Counted from the stretch's first letter, positions 23,399-34,485 are shown. The stretch is DNA of 64,000 bases from Sclerodactyla briareus (GCA_026419785.1 JAODTK010004532.1:617501-681500), one strand, 5' to 3'. Notes: generated from the letters alone by a model not told the origin. Program-made: numbers and translations.

Positions 23399-23547
23399 TG
23401 CGTTCTTTCAGACCTCGTATATCCGGATATACAGGTAGGCGGACCAAAAAACAGAGGAGGATTGTTAGTGCTCACTAACCTTGGAAGCACTTACGGTTTG
23501 TATTCACTCTCTGGTAATTACCAAAGTTACAACTTCGAGAGAACGCA
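23399..23547. mobile_element. Short inverted-repeat element, relative of 22020-22505
   Basis: It starts TGCGTTCTTTCAGACCTCGTA and ends with TTCGAGAGAACGCA, the inverse of the start over about 14 bases with mismatches. At 149 bases it is a deletion derivative of the same family. A TACG microsatellite follows at once. Confidence 0.55.
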
Positions 23548-23567
23548 CCATACTTGTCATGCAATAC

Positions 23568-23592
23568 CGACGTACGTACGTACGTACGTAAA
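23568..23592. repeat. ACGT microsatellite
   Basis: About five tandem ACGT units (cgacgtacgtacgtacgtac). A single 'cgacgtacgtatg' also occurs at 21952 near the left end of the larger related element. Confidence 0.85.
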
Positions 23593-24921
23593 CGGCCGGT
23601 GTGCGAGCGATTTTCGCGCAGCCAGTAGTCACTCGAATGACCCTTGATATTTCCGTTCCACGCAATAATCATGGATGAATACTCCTTCGAAATAGTGTGA
23701 TGTGTAGTACAGAGATGAATAAATAAAAGATAATTATATTAATATTAATAATTTCATGGAAAGATCGGAGCAAGTAGAGAGCAAGAGATTCTTGAAACCA
23801 AGGATTTTGGAGCACAATTTGTAGCGAAGTTTTGAGGCAGAGGGTTTCGTACTTCGTAGCATTGAAGGTGTAAGCCTATTATAAGTTAAGTACTAGGCCT
23901 AAGTATTACGTTACACAGCAAGTCAAAGTAGCCTACGATAACGTTAGAATCTGCGAGCTGAAAACATTCGAAAATCATCAAGTAATGAAACAGGCATGTA
24001 GATGGGTTGATCAAACACATTTCACAAAAAGATAGAATTCATGTTATTTGCAAGGTGTATTCAGCTATTTCACTTTTTGATCTAGGCCAGGGTGGTCCCT
24101 GTACAAAATCCATAGCAAGTAAGTAGCTGAGGCCTTCTGCTCGCTACCTTGTGTAAGTTGTGGAATTAATAGAGCCATTGGAAAATTACCAGTTTTATTT
24201 TCTCATTAATTCACTCAAAATACAAATTTGCCTGGAAAGACATTCACTATGGCCCGAATAATGTTGCCGTTGAGGGATTCGCCCTTTCGGCGGAACAGTG
24301 TCACGTAGGATGGGATGGAAGCCGAACAGTTATGGCATGGAAGTAGCATTGCCCCGTGGGCATGTACCCACGGTTTCAGTGTACTGTGTTCGAAAGTCGT
24401 GTTTGCCAATGACTCCATTGAGGTCAGGGAGCAAACTGGGCTAAGAAGGAGGCTTTTGAGATTGGATTAAGGGTGGGGTCAGGGATTAGGAGTGGAGTGT
24501 GAAGGGTACGGTAGTTTAGATGTTAGAACACAGATGTGTGATGACATCTGCCAATTGGAATCTGACTCTACTCCCTATGGCTCTATCCCTGACAACTGTG
24601 GGAACACAATTTAATACATCCAAGTACACATGAGGACACATTACAGTATGCAAATCATGCCCGTTTTTGTTTCCGCCTGAACTGCAAACTTGTTAGCAGG
24701 ATTTCTCTGAAAAGGTGTGATGCCAATTCTGACGGAATTTTGTATGTAGTATCAGGGTTGGTGGAACACAACTGACTAGGCTGTGGGCGCAAAACGCACT
24801 ATAAAGGAGGGTATATTGGCCTATTCATCATATTCATTTTCTTAAGCTCGTTAGCAAGATTACAGATGAACTGTAACTGCTATGGAGACTGGTTTGGCAC
24901 ATAGGTGAAGTGAGGTCGATG
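23593..24921. other. Unassigned sequence left of the DIRS element
   Basis: Nothing recognisable was found. It forms the left flank of the GC-rich element, and base composition rises sharply after about 24970. Confidence 0.4.
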
Positions 24922-24930
24922 AACTTACTT

Positions 24931-25120
24931 CAGGGCACTTACCTTCTGGACCACACAAATTGCAATTTTCGCCAAACGGCCGCTTCGCGTCAAACCACAC
25001 CCCTATACAACTAAAAAGTTGTTAAGCACGCGACGGGACGAACGCAGCCGTAACGAGAGGGTGTGCGGCAAGGCAAACGGTGCTGTACTATCAGTTTTTC
25101 GGTGGTGTGCCACCAACAGC
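24931..25120 (+). repeat. Left inverted terminal repeat of the DIRS element
   Basis: Landmarks 'gggcacttaccttctgg', 'ccaaacggccgcttc', 'gttaagcac', 'cgcagccgtaac' and 'gctgtactatca' appear here in this order. Their reverse complements appear in the opposite order at 33357-33526. Identity is interrupted by small indels. Confidence 0.85.
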
Positions 25121-26352
25121 AACACACGGCTACTGTTTTCTCATCGCTGCTTCCATTGGGGCTTCTCACGCCACTTTCTGCCACTTTTCCAAACCATTAT
25201 TCAGGAATATAATTCCTTTTGGGGTTGTGGGTGTATTTTCTGTTTTTAATTCACTCATTCCTGCCATTATTGGGATCGTAACGTTCGTTTTAGCGCGGCC
25301 AGTGCGGTCTTGTGTGTTTGCACATGGTCTTGGTGTGGGCCCGACCGCTTCTTCCGTGGGACTGGGGTTTTTTCTGCCCTCCCTCCCCGCCAGGGCTAGG
25401 TGCGTTTTTCTCCCGCTATCTTGTTACGGGCGTTTGACCATTTGGGCTCTGTCCCCCATATGGGCTCCGGGAGGGGGTATTTTTTCCCACAGTTAGTAGC
25501 GGGGGTTTTCACCCTCCTTCGCCTATCGATAGCTTTGCACTAGGACTTTTTCACATGTGGGCTATGGGGTTTTCGTCCGTTGGACTTGTGTTGTGTTTTT
25601 TCCCGTTAGTCGGTGTGGATAGGCCCACAGGCGCGCAGAGCGCTTGGCTCTCAGGCCGTTGCCTAATTGCATATCAATAGGGACATCCTCACGTTCCTTT
25701 TTTCGCATTCGCTACGGATTGCCTGGGTGGTGCCATTATTATGTTGTGGTCTGTTAGTCAATGTTATCATGTCACGTTCACAGCATATGTCGCCCGCTTA
25801 TGCTGGATATAGATGGGATAGGGGCAAAAATTTTCTTTTCACGTCATGACCTGTAGCCATTTTGTACGCTGCAGATGAGCCATCTTTTCGAGCGGTGTTG
25901 ACGTCACCGCCAAGTAGCTTTGGCGGCCATTCTTTAGTTTTCACCCGTCGGGGGCTGTCCCCCCCCATGGTGCTGCGCGTAGACCCAGGGGTTTGGGTGA
26001 TTTGGGGTCCCCCCTTAAGGGGCCCCTCTGACCGGTTCTTGCTTTCAACCCACCATCCCTCGGTAAGGGGGGGGGTGGGCCTTACCGTTTCGTTGCAAAT
26101 TTTCACGTTTGCCTTATATCTCGTAAACAGTAAACCCTAGGGGGTCCAAAGTTGCAACTTTAACTTTTAGAGTAGGGCTGCCGGCAGAGGGTCATTGTTG
26201 GACCCCTCGGGCGGGCTCTCCGGGTCCTTGACCTATTCGAGTATTACATTGTCTATGTAGAGTAACTTAGTTTGGAGTACATTACCTGATTTACTAAATC
26301 TGCGTTTCGTTTGCTTTTTTAAAGATCTGTAAGACGAAGAGCATTACTTACA
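25121..26352 (+). other. DIRS leader before the gag-like region
   Basis: About 1.2 kb between the left repeat and the first likely start codon. A 138-codon open frame (25080-25496) overlaps the repeat, but no other reading supports it as a gene. The leader probably carries the element's promoter, though no specific signal was identified. Confidence 0.45.
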
Positions 26353-28690
26353 ATGTCCTCGAGCCAGCGCACTCCCGCAAGCATCAGAGGTCCTCCCGTT
26401 TTTTACTGCGGCGTCGGCGCTCCTTGCGCTCAAAACCCACGCTTGGGGGGATCCCTCCGGCGTCCCCCCGTTGCTACGCGCGTCGGGCCATTGCGCAGTC
26501 CTTCTTCTCCTCCCGCTGGATCCCTTGTTGGGTCCGCAGTAAGGGGGGAATGAGGCCCTGCGTGGGGCCGAGTCTTCGGTGGGACGGGTCTCTCGTTGGA
26601 GGGCCACGGGCTTAATACCTCGTCACCACCGGGTACTTTCAGGGACCATTGCGATCCCTCTGGGCACCTCGGTGTCTAGTCCCCCCTCCCTTCTCCCTCC
26701 ACCTCAGGCGACAGGATGCGTCGGACGGGTTGGGGGAATGAGGTCCCTGTGGAGACCGCTTGTTTTAGAGACGACTATGTCGGCGATTTGGCGTCCCACT
26801 TTCCGTCGTCCATGTCCCTAACCGGGTTAGGGCAGGCCTTCCGCGTGTCGGGTTCCGGCCCAGCACCCCCCCCCCACAGGACCAGTTGGCTATGCCTGGG
26901 GGTGGCACGACCCCTGCGCGGGGGGCGCAGGGGGGGGCAAAAGGAACGTTCCCCAGTGGGGGACGGGTTCCTTGGGAGCTCCCACAGCCATATGTTTAGG
27001 GCGTTTCTCCCGAATCGTTCGGGTCCGTCAGGCCCTGCGTAACGTGTTCAGGGGACGGCCGTCCCCAGGGGCATGTCGGTGACGTTGTCACTGTTCGTGC
27101 GCCCCCACCAGTTGGGATCCACGTCGGGTCCGTCTGTAGGCACCGTCATGGGCGCACGCCGGGAGTTTTTGGGGGCGCTGCCCCGTGGGCTGCAGCCCAA
27201 ACAAACCTCGCGAAGGTTCTCCGCTTGGGTCTATTCGGGGGAAGGCCCATCCCCCTCTGGCGATGCTGAGAACCTCGGTCAGAGACCTCGGGGACGGGTC
27301 GGCGTTTGTTGTCCTCCGATCCCGCCCCAGACGGCAAGGCCCGTCTGTGCGACGGGGAGGGGAAAACGGGGTCCCCCACTTGCAGTAGTCCCGGATTGCT
27401 TCAGGCGGGCAATTAGCTTCCACGTTGGAGGCTCTTCAGTCCCTGCTGGGGGGGGGAAACGGCGGGTGTTGGCTCAAGGGTTGGCACGCCCGGAGTTGAC
27501 GAGCCTCTCCGCCCGGGGACCGGGGGTTCGATGTCCACATCCCCTCCTCCGACAAACACCGGACACTCTCAGCGAGCCGGGATGGTTTTCCAGTGTCGTT
27601 GTTCCTCACCGTAAAAGTCATACGCCTGGATGTTGATCAGGCGACGGAGGCCGCCGAGGGAGACAGACGTCGATCTCCCCCGCGGTCCTTCGAACCGAGA
27701 GAAGGACGTGCACGCATGCGACCGTTGGTCAGGGTCCGACGGCTCCGTCCTCGCCGCGAATCTTCATGCCCCCTACGTTTGAGGGGGGCCTTCGGGCCAG
27801 GAGTTCCTTCAGCGAAGGAAGACGAGCCACCGTTACGAGCCGCGTTGAGGAAGACTACGCTGCGGCGGTGACGGAAATGCGACGGGCTTTCTCCCTGGAC
27901 TTGTTCGAAGACCCAGAAGCGGCGACGGAGGGGATCCGACAGGCTGGGCACGTTTGGACCAGCGCCGGGCTACGCCTCCGCCCGCTCCCACCCTCCCTAT
28001 GCGGCGGACGGGTGGTTCAAGATTTCCCAGGATAGGGCCAGGACGTCCCCGTCGAGCGTCCCACAGCCGGAGGACCGCCTCATTCGAGTTCCACAGGCAC
28101 AGTACGATGCCATTCTCCGTTCCACTCCCCTGCCGCCGGAGGCGTGGGGACAGGCGGTCATGTCGGGGAGGGCGTCGGATTCTCCCGGCCCAAGAGGGGG
28201 GGAAGGCCCTCACCTCCGTCTGAAGGATCGACCCCAGGCGGAACGAGACGCCGATCTCCGGTTTTTTTTTTTTTTTTTGACCCGTTGGCAGCGAGATTCG
28301 GTACAAGTATCGGCTCTACAGCTTTCTTAGCGGAAGAGTGGTTCGCCAAGGTGGCGCCGTCGGCGGACCCTCACTGCGGAGGTGATGGCGAGAGTCCGGT
28401 CGGCGGTTACTAGACTGGCCTGAGATCAGTTTGCAGCATTGCGTCAAGGAAACGTCTGTGCGGCGGAGATGTGTCCTGCGGACTTGAACCTCTCTAGCTT
28501 GCCGAGGGGTGCGAACTCCAGAGCGCCCTTATTTGGGCCCCGACCTCCTCGGAGCCTGTTTTCCCCGAGTCCTGGAACAGGACCCGCTTCCCGGGTGGAG
28601 AAGTACCAGAAGACGGAGGAACGTGTCGTCGGGCGGGGGGTGCCCCCACTCCCCCGTAGCAGAAGGGGGAAACCCGGCTAAGCGTCCCGG
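26353..28690 (+). pseudogene. Gag-like ORF1 region of the DIRS element
   Basis: This is the region between the leader and the reverse transcriptase, where DIRS elements code for Gag. An ATG at 26353 opens MSSSQRTPASIRG. Later pieces are Arg/Pro/Ser-rich and then acidic with a charged helix-like stretch (EEDYAAAVTEMRRAFSLDLF near 27850-27905). No zinc knuckle was seen, which is normal for DIRS Gag. The piece boundaries and frames shift repeatedly, so neither its start nor its product can be fixed. The call rests mainly on position. Confidence 0.45.
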
Positions 28691-28959
28691 CAAGCCCAGG
28701 CGGGGGGGAGTTAATTCTCCCGCGTGGCAGAGGGAGGCGTGGTTGTGTTTTGCCTCCCGGCCCGCCCGGGGGGTAGGTTGATAACGGCACCCTGTCCCGG
28801 GAACCACCCAGGCGGACCCCCACCTGGGGGGGGTCGTCTCCGACTTCGCGGGGGCGTGGCCCTCTCTCACCTCGAGACAGGGGGGTGTGGATCCTGGCCA
28901 CGCTCTCACAGGGGTATGCCTGGAGTTCACGGCGCCTCCCCCGAGCTCCGGGGCGATTG

Positions 28960-29740
28960 CGGGTACACCGGTCCTGCGGGACCGCTCCCAGGCGTCGTTG
29001 TTGGAGAGGGAGATCGAAACCCGTTGGCCAAGGGGGCCAGTTACTCCCTCCCCCGCGGGGAGGCCACGGTTTGTGGCTGTCCTTTTGTCATGACGCCCAA
29101 GAGGGACGGCTCGTGGCGGTCGATATTGAATCTGCATCCTCTCAACTGTTTCGTCCGCCCACCCCCCTTCGCACATGGAAACCACTGCAGTTGATTTTCA
29201 AACACTGCGGAGGGGTCTCTGGGCCGACGTCGCGTGGACCTACTAGCACGATGACATACTTGCATATCCCCGTCAGCGGGGGGAATTCTTCTTCCTATGC
29301 TTCCGTTACCGACGCTTCCTCCACACGATTACCAGTCTCCCTGTTTTGGGTTGTCGAGGCGACCCCGTGTGTTTACACGGGTCAAGAGGGCCATGGTGGC
29401 CATTTGCGTCCGTCAGGGGGTCCAGATAGTCACTTATCTGGACGACTCGGCTTAGTCCTGGGGGACTAAGCGGCGGAGGTTCAGAGGAGCATCCGCACGG
29501 TTCTGGACTTGGCTCGGACAAGCGTGGGATGGCTCGTCAACTTTGACAGTCAGACCTGCGCCCGTCCACCTCAATACCAGCGGATGGTATCTGGGTGCGC
29601 AGATCGATCTAGCGGTAGGGGTGGCCACCCCCAACCCTGGAGACTGGAGGCCATGAAAGACAGGTTGTCGGATGATTCAGGCAGAAACTCTCCTTGCCGC
29701 GGGGCAGTTGGCTGGTGATCCTCAGCTTTAATGGCGAGAC
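28960..29740 (+). pseudogene. DIRS reverse transcriptase
   Basis: Blocks follow in order across frames. LLEREIE is at about 28999, MTPKRDGSW and ILNLHPLNCFVRPPP at 29090-29165 (fingers), and YLHIPVSGG at about 29260, which is the block that holds the first catalytic Asp in the related frame upstream. A piece reading HTITSLP is at 29325. VTYLDDS at 29429-29449 is the YxDD catalytic motif. GWYLGAQIDLAVGVATPNPG comes from about 29583 on and matches the DIRS thumb pattern. The order and wording match DIRS rather than LTR elements. At least four frame changes and stops prevent a full protein. Confidence 0.8.
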
Positions 29741-29929
29741 TAGCTGGACCGGTACCTATTGGCCGGATGTACATTCGCCCACGGCCAGATCACCTATTTG
29801 GCCGTTTTTTCGTCAGTCGTCTAGGGAGCTGTCGCGCCAGTGCCTTCGTGGCAGCCACACCGGGACCCGATATCCGGTGGTGGGGCTTGAACAGGGACAA
29901 CGTCATGCAGGGGTTAGGTCCCGCCTCCG

Positions 29930-30270
29930 TCCAAGCTTTTTGATTTTTCATCTTATTCCCAATGTCGGGAAGCCTAGCTGGAGGCGCTCCTGGGGGGCTC
30001 CCGCCTACTCAGGAGCGCGTTGGTTCACGTGTCTCTCCGGGCTCGAGTCGGGCGATCCCCAACATAAAAATGTGCTCGAGTTGTGGCGCGTGTTCTCGCG
30101 CTTCCTCCCGGAAAACTTACTGCAACCGCCGAGTGGCGGGCCGCCTTAGTAATGGTCCGTGCGGACAGTACACGCGCGGCTTTTTGTCGTATAAAACCGG
30201 CAGGGCGGGACGCGTTCGCGGAGGTCTGGTCCGTGCACCTGGACCTGTTTTCAGTGGTGCCGCGCGCACG
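29930..30270 (+). pseudogene. DIRS RNase H domain
   Basis: The frame with KNVLELWRVFSRFLPEN (about 30065-30120) fits the RNase H helix that follows its first strands. VRADSTRAAFCRIKPAGRD (from about 30149) with an overlapping-frame RQGGTRSRR fits the D-N/S-T-x-A-A ... N-H-Q-G-G-T-R-S segment characteristic of DIRS RNase H. A one-base shift lies within this segment. The domain removes RNA from the RNA-DNA hybrid during replication of intact elements. Confidence 0.7.
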
Positions 30271-30580
30271 GAGTGAGTGCCCCGCCTTAGGCGGGTCACC
30301 TTCCGGGTCCGAGAAATCTCGCCAGGAGACGCGGTCTCGCGCATCACTCAGGCCCCGACGGAGTGGTCTCTCCATGTCGGAGTTGTGCGGAGGCGTTGTT
30401 CTGAGGCGTTTCAAATTCGTCCGGAGGTGGACCTGTCGCATCGGCCTTCAACGCAAAGCTGCCCTCTTCTGCACACGAGTCACTACGTAGAGGGGGCCTG
30501 GGCGGTCGCTGCTATGGCCCTGGATTGGCATTTATCGCAGGCGGAAGACTTCCCGACGTGTCGCATTCTCGTATAGTCGA
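30271..30580 (+). pseudogene. DIRS methyltransferase-like region after RNase H
   Basis: The pattern PEVDL...STQSCPLL followed by GAWAVAAMALDWHLSQAEDF matches the segment that follows RNase H in DIRS elements and is often described as Dam methyltransferase-like. Whether it has enzymatic activity even in intact elements is not established from sequence alone. Several shifts are present here too. Confidence 0.5.
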
Positions 30581-31059
30581 CAGGGGGTCGAGAGGGTTTG
30601 GCAGGGAGCCCGTGTCGGGCCTCAGTAGCGCGTTTTGGCACAAAGCGTGGTGCCGGCCCAAGAATGGTTTGCTGGGGGGGGCCGACGGATTCGACATTGA
30701 ATAACGGAAATACTGGTGCTTACGGGTTGGGAAGCGCAACCGCACCCAGGGATTGCGCCTGGTTGAGTGACCATGGTAAGGGGTTCCATGAGAGTAGGGC
30801 ATTTCGGAGGAGGATTGAGGATGGAGGGGGGTGGAGAGTTACCTAGCATGTGGATTGGATCGGATTGTCGGGGGGATGGGGGTGAGTTTTGGAGGTTGTG
30901 GGGCGGTGGGATTTCCTTTATTGTTGTTAGGGGGCCGTGCCCGTGGGGTCCGTCGGGTGGGTCTTCGGGCTGGGGGCTCCGGGTTTGGCCGATGCTCTTT
31001 GTGCTGTTTGGTGTTTGCCGTTCGTTGTTTTGGTTTTTTGTGGTCTCGCGAGCACTTAC

Positions 31060-32160
31060 TACGCCCGCTTTGTCTCCCTCCCTCCCGTCCTTGGATTTTT
31101 CCTCCGCTTTTTCCTCTTTCCTGTCTCCCTCTTTCTTTGCGTCCTTTCTTCTTGCTTTCTTCCTCTGTCCCACTGTTTACGCTACCCATTCCCGACCGAC
31201 CTTTAGCCCTGTTCCTTTCTCCTCGCTTTCTTCTCTTTCGACACCTCGCTACTGTCCCTTTTGTTTTTAACTTTCTCTTCTTTTTTTCGCTTTCTTTTTG
31301 CTGCTCTCCCCGTTCCTTGTGCCACCGTTCTGGGTCCCCCTTTCTTTCTCTTCCCTCACACCTCCCTCACCACCCCTATTTTTTCGCGCACCCTGACACG
31401 CTTCTCCCCTTCTTGGCCGAGACCCCGCCGCTTTTCGCCATCTTTCACCCCCTCCGCCGCGACGCCGCGCACGCCGTTACCCTACTTTGGACCCTCTCGT
31501 TCCTCACTCGGCTCCGGGCCACCCCGCCCCCCCCTCCCTCCTCTCCCCTCCGACCCCGCCAGGCCCACCGCGACGACCACCCACCACCCGTACGAGAGTT
31601 ACACCAGCGCACCGCCTCCCCCGCCCCCTACCGACTCGAGCAACCCACCTCACCCCTCCCCCCACTGTAGACCTTCGTGTCCACTTTACACCATACCACC
31701 ACTCAAACACTTCCCCCTCTACACAGCGCTCCAAAGACCGCCACTCCCATCTTCGCGGGCACGTAGTGGCTATGTCGGGGCGCCACCGGGGGCGGCGTTG
31801 GCCCAACCCCCTCGCACCCCCCCCCCCTCTCTCACGCCTGACTTCCACAGCCTCACCCCCCCCCGTGGGGGCTAGTCCCGGCCGTTTCCTTCACCACCAC
31901 CCCCTCTTCGATCCCTTTCCTCAACAGCCGCTCTTTACCTGTGTGCAAGAGCGGGACCAAACTCACAACCTAGCACTTTCCGCCCCCCCTTTCGTCACCC
32001 CCCACACACTACGTCACGAATAGCCCCACTTCCCGAACCAACCGATTAGCATTCCCACGATAATACACTCATCTACATTTCAGCGGAACTACACCCCTCA
32101 ATTACACAAAACAATCTCACGACTCTCTCCACCCCCCCCCCCCCAATTGCTCAACGTCAC
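31060..32160 (+). repeat. About 1.1 kb pyrimidine-rich tract inside the DIRS element
   Basis: The + strand is overwhelmingly C and T through this stretch: T/C mixtures at 31080-31400, then C-dominated to 32160. This gives long open frames of Pro, Ser, Leu and Phe in more than one frame (one spans 30831-31670). The composition, not coding selection, explains those frames. It sits where DIRS elements usually go from the methyltransferase-like region to the recombinase, and it is longer than needed. Confidence 0.7.
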
Positions 32161-32389
32161 GAAACCACTGAATTACTTTGGGACACCAAACCACCCAATA
32201 AACCATGATAACACCAACTTTTGAAGACACCGACCAAGCATAAGCAAAGAAAAAGTAACATATAGAACATTTAGGATAGAAACAATGCAGACCAAAAAAC
32301 ACGAACCCATTTTATATTATATTCAAAACGCCCTACCGTACCTCAACTGCAGCAGTTGTCAGTTAGACGGCGTCCTTCTTTGCGGCGGC

Positions 32390-32906
32390 ATCGGATCGGC
32401 GCCGTCCAGTCGTAGTAGTGCCTTGAATGCTTTGTCTACCCTCCCGGCCCATATGCGTTTTGAGCCTCACGCGGGGGTCCGCCCTGGTCCGGACCCGCGT
32501 TGCTCCTAAAAGCGTCGGTCCAACTTTTTTACTCCCGGCTCCGATTTCATATCGCTGCTATTGGGGAGTTATCGGGAGTGGAGGGGGATGAGTGTGGTTG
32601 CCGGTTCGGGCCCTTCGGGTTTACCTGGATCGGACCCGTCCCCTCAGTGGTCCGTGTAGTCGCTGTTTGTTATGCGCCAGCGCCTCTTACACGCGCATCC
32701 AAGGATACATCTCTCGCTGGATCGTACATGTGCGATCCGGGCGGACCCGGGGGGTGGTCCGTCTCGACCGCGAGCTCACGATGTGCGGGGGTCGCCTCCT
32801 CCCTTGTGCTCTATAAAGGTGTGCCTTTGAGGAGATTTTCCAGGCTGCGGGATGGAATCGAGAATACCTTTATCGCTTCATACGTTCGGGACCCCCTGCG
32901 GAGCTA
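32390..32906 (+). pseudogene. DIRS tyrosine recombinase (C-terminal half)
   Basis: Pieces such as GYISRWIV (about 32707-32730) precede the catalytic part. AHDVRG at 32774-32791 is the H-x-x-R box. The next frame continues VASSLVLYKGVP, another gives EEIFQAAGWN, and ENTFIASYVRD at 32860-32891 contains the nucleophilic Tyr. H, R and Y of the R-H-R-Y tetrad are therefore visible; the first Arg was not located with confidence. Three one-base shifts in about 110 bases separate these blocks, the first in a G run. In intact elements this enzyme inserts the circular DNA copy. Confidence 0.75.
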
Positions 32907-33228
32907 ATCCCGCATGGCCACCGCCTTCCCTCCCGCGCGGGGGGTTGCGGTTCGGGTTCGTTCCGCGTATGGCGGTTGGCCCTCTTAGGTAAGAGTCGGC
33001 TTTGCGCCCCTCCCCCTTCCCCACCCGCCGGCCCGCTCGGTGGGGGGTTGTGTTGGGCTGTGGCTGGGTCGGGGACATCCTGCCTGTGACGGGAGGGTGC
33101 CCCGCTTGGATGTCTGAGTCTGGTGACTACGGAGAAGGCGGGTACTCAGACGTCTTTTTCGGTGAGTGGTTCTGATTATAGTTGGATTAATTCGCCTCCC
33201 GGCTTCCACATCTTGCGTGGGAGTATGC

Positions 33229-33324
33229 AATTTGTAGTTAAGTCCAGAAGGCAAGTGCCCTGAAGTAAGTTAACACCCCTTCGTTAAGGGGGGCTAAATA
33301 CGAGGGGAAACTTACCTTCTGGAC
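33229..33324 (+). repeat. Internal complementary region of the DIRS element
   Basis: The left part (33229-33271, with 'gcaagtgccctgaagtaagtt') is the reverse complement of the element's left edge (24922-24960). The right part (33272-33324, 'ccccttcgttaagggg...cttaccttctgg') is the reverse complement of the right edge (33510-33562). The join at 33270-33273 (gttaac) marks where the two ends meet. In DIRS biology this region is thought to serve as template to complete the ends and form a circle. Confidence 0.85.
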
Positions 33325-33356
33325 ACCCGGCCGTCCTCCCCACTAAGCGGGAACCG

Positions 33357-33526
33357 TGGGTGCTAGTTGGAATGATAGTACAGCAACCCGTTGCACGCAC
33401 CCAGCTTAGTTACGGCTGCGTCCGGCTTACGGCGCTGTGCTTAACTATTTTTAGTGGTAGAGGGTGTGTTGAAGCGGCCGTTTGGCCCGGAAAATGCCAT
33501 TGTAGTAAGTCAGAAGGTAAGTGCCC
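33357..33526 (+). repeat. Right inverted terminal repeat of the DIRS element
   Basis: Its reverse complement aligns with 24931-25120, with shared words 'gatagtacagc', 'gttacggctgcg', 'gtgcttaac', 'gaagcggccgtttgg' and 'cagaaggtaagtgccc'. Confidence 0.85.
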
Positions 33527-33562
33527 CTCGTAAGAAAGCCCCCTTAACGAAGGGGGGGGTTT

Positions 33563-34371
33563 GTTAAACGGATAGATACAGCGCTACAAAATGCTAGATA
33601 AAGCTGTCTAATGTGCATAATTATGTGAAAATTTCAAGGTTTGTAAGATTTACCTCAAACTTGACAGTGAATATCGTCTAAATCCAGTCCCGAAAATTTT
33701 TAACAGAGATTTTCAGGGTCAATGGATCATTCAATGTGTCTATTTTGCGACATTGATGCCAAATCATTGAAGTTGGTGGATTTTATTTTATGAAACCTGG
33801 TGGGTAGCTTTACATCAGTTCAAATTTTCATTCATGGCTCTGGGTCACTGGAAACGGTAATTCAAAGTACGTTCTAATTTGCATAATTTTATGCGTAATG
33901 CTAAAAGTTTGCCGACGATTCCCATTGAAACTTTGTAGATATGACTTATCCTTACCTTCCAAAATATTTGGATGAGACTGGAAGTTGTTCAGTTAGGCTA
34001 ATGTTGAATAGTCAAAGCTTGAGCGTTATGATCTACCTTCAGTTCCAATTTTTGTTTTACATTGACTCGGTAGTGGGGTTTTCATGTGTGTATAGTGTGC
34101 TTCATTCATGTAATGTTCAAGTTGGTAAGAATACCAGGAAATGTGTAGGAGTGTGGTCTACATTGGTCCTGACATATATTTTTAAATGAGAAAAGGGCAA
34201 TGAAAGTTGAATATGCGTCTAATTTGCATGAGTCAGACAATTTCCGTTATTATTTCCAAAAACGGTGTACTCCTTGACGTAGACATGGTCAACCAGTTCA
34301 GTGAATTTGAAATTGTTTCCAACTGGTTATAAGCTTGGTCCTATAAAATGCTTAATACAAAAATTGGAGCA
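33563..34371. repeat. Dispersed repeat related to 20986-21590
   Basis: See the partner at 20986-21590. It includes words such as 'ctaatttgcataattttatg', shared with other TGACC/ATGCAAATTAG-type repeats. No coding function was seen. Confidence 0.55.
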
Positions 34372-34485
34372 AGACAGGGATGCCTTGTATTGTTTGCAGG
34401 GTGTGGACTGATAGAAAAAACCATTGATCGTGCAACCAGGTGGGACACTGGGGGTGAATCGCCTTGTACCCCTTTAAACATCTTC
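34372..34485. repeat. Short direct repeat, unit 1
   Basis: 'gggatgccttgtattgtttgc' and 'aaaccattgatcgtgcaacc', then 'gacactgggggtgaatcgcctt', are repeated with changes at 35816-35921. No third unit was found. Confidence 0.65.

Larger units (their letters stand above)
24922..33562 (+). mobile_element. DIRS-type retrotransposon, near full length, about 8.6 kb
   Basis: DIRS elements are tyrosine-recombinase retrotransposons with inverted terminal repeats and an internal complementary region that copies both outer ends. All of these parts are seen here. The order along the + strand is left inverted repeat, leader, gag-like region, reverse transcriptase with YLDD (29435-29446), RNase H, methyltransferase-like region, a long pyrimidine-rich tract, tyrosine recombinase with HxxR and terminal Tyr motifs, internal complementary region, and right inverted repeat. 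GC content is far above the flanks. Numerous frame changes break every coding region. Ends were set from the internal complementary region, and the right end is uncertain by a few bases. No target-site duplication is expected for this class, and none is obvious. Confidence 0.85.

Noticed and set aside
25080-25496. 138-codon hydrophobic open frame near the left end of the DIRS element
   Set aside because: It starts inside the terminal repeat and has no domain resemblance. It is more likely leader sequence.
28529-29185. 218-codon open frame on the - strand over the DIRS RT
   Set aside because: High GC lowers stop frequency. The opposite strand carries the recognisable RT motifs, so this is a shadow frame.
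30831-31670. 279-codon open frame, the longest on the + strand
   Set aside because: It runs through a C/T-only tract that leaves several frames open. Its residues are Pro/Ser/Leu/Phe low complexity, with no domain pattern.
24922-33562. GC-rich island checked as bacterial contamination or rDNA
   Set aside because: DIRS terminal repeats and RT/recombinase motifs explain it. No rRNA-like conserved stretches or bacterial genes are present.
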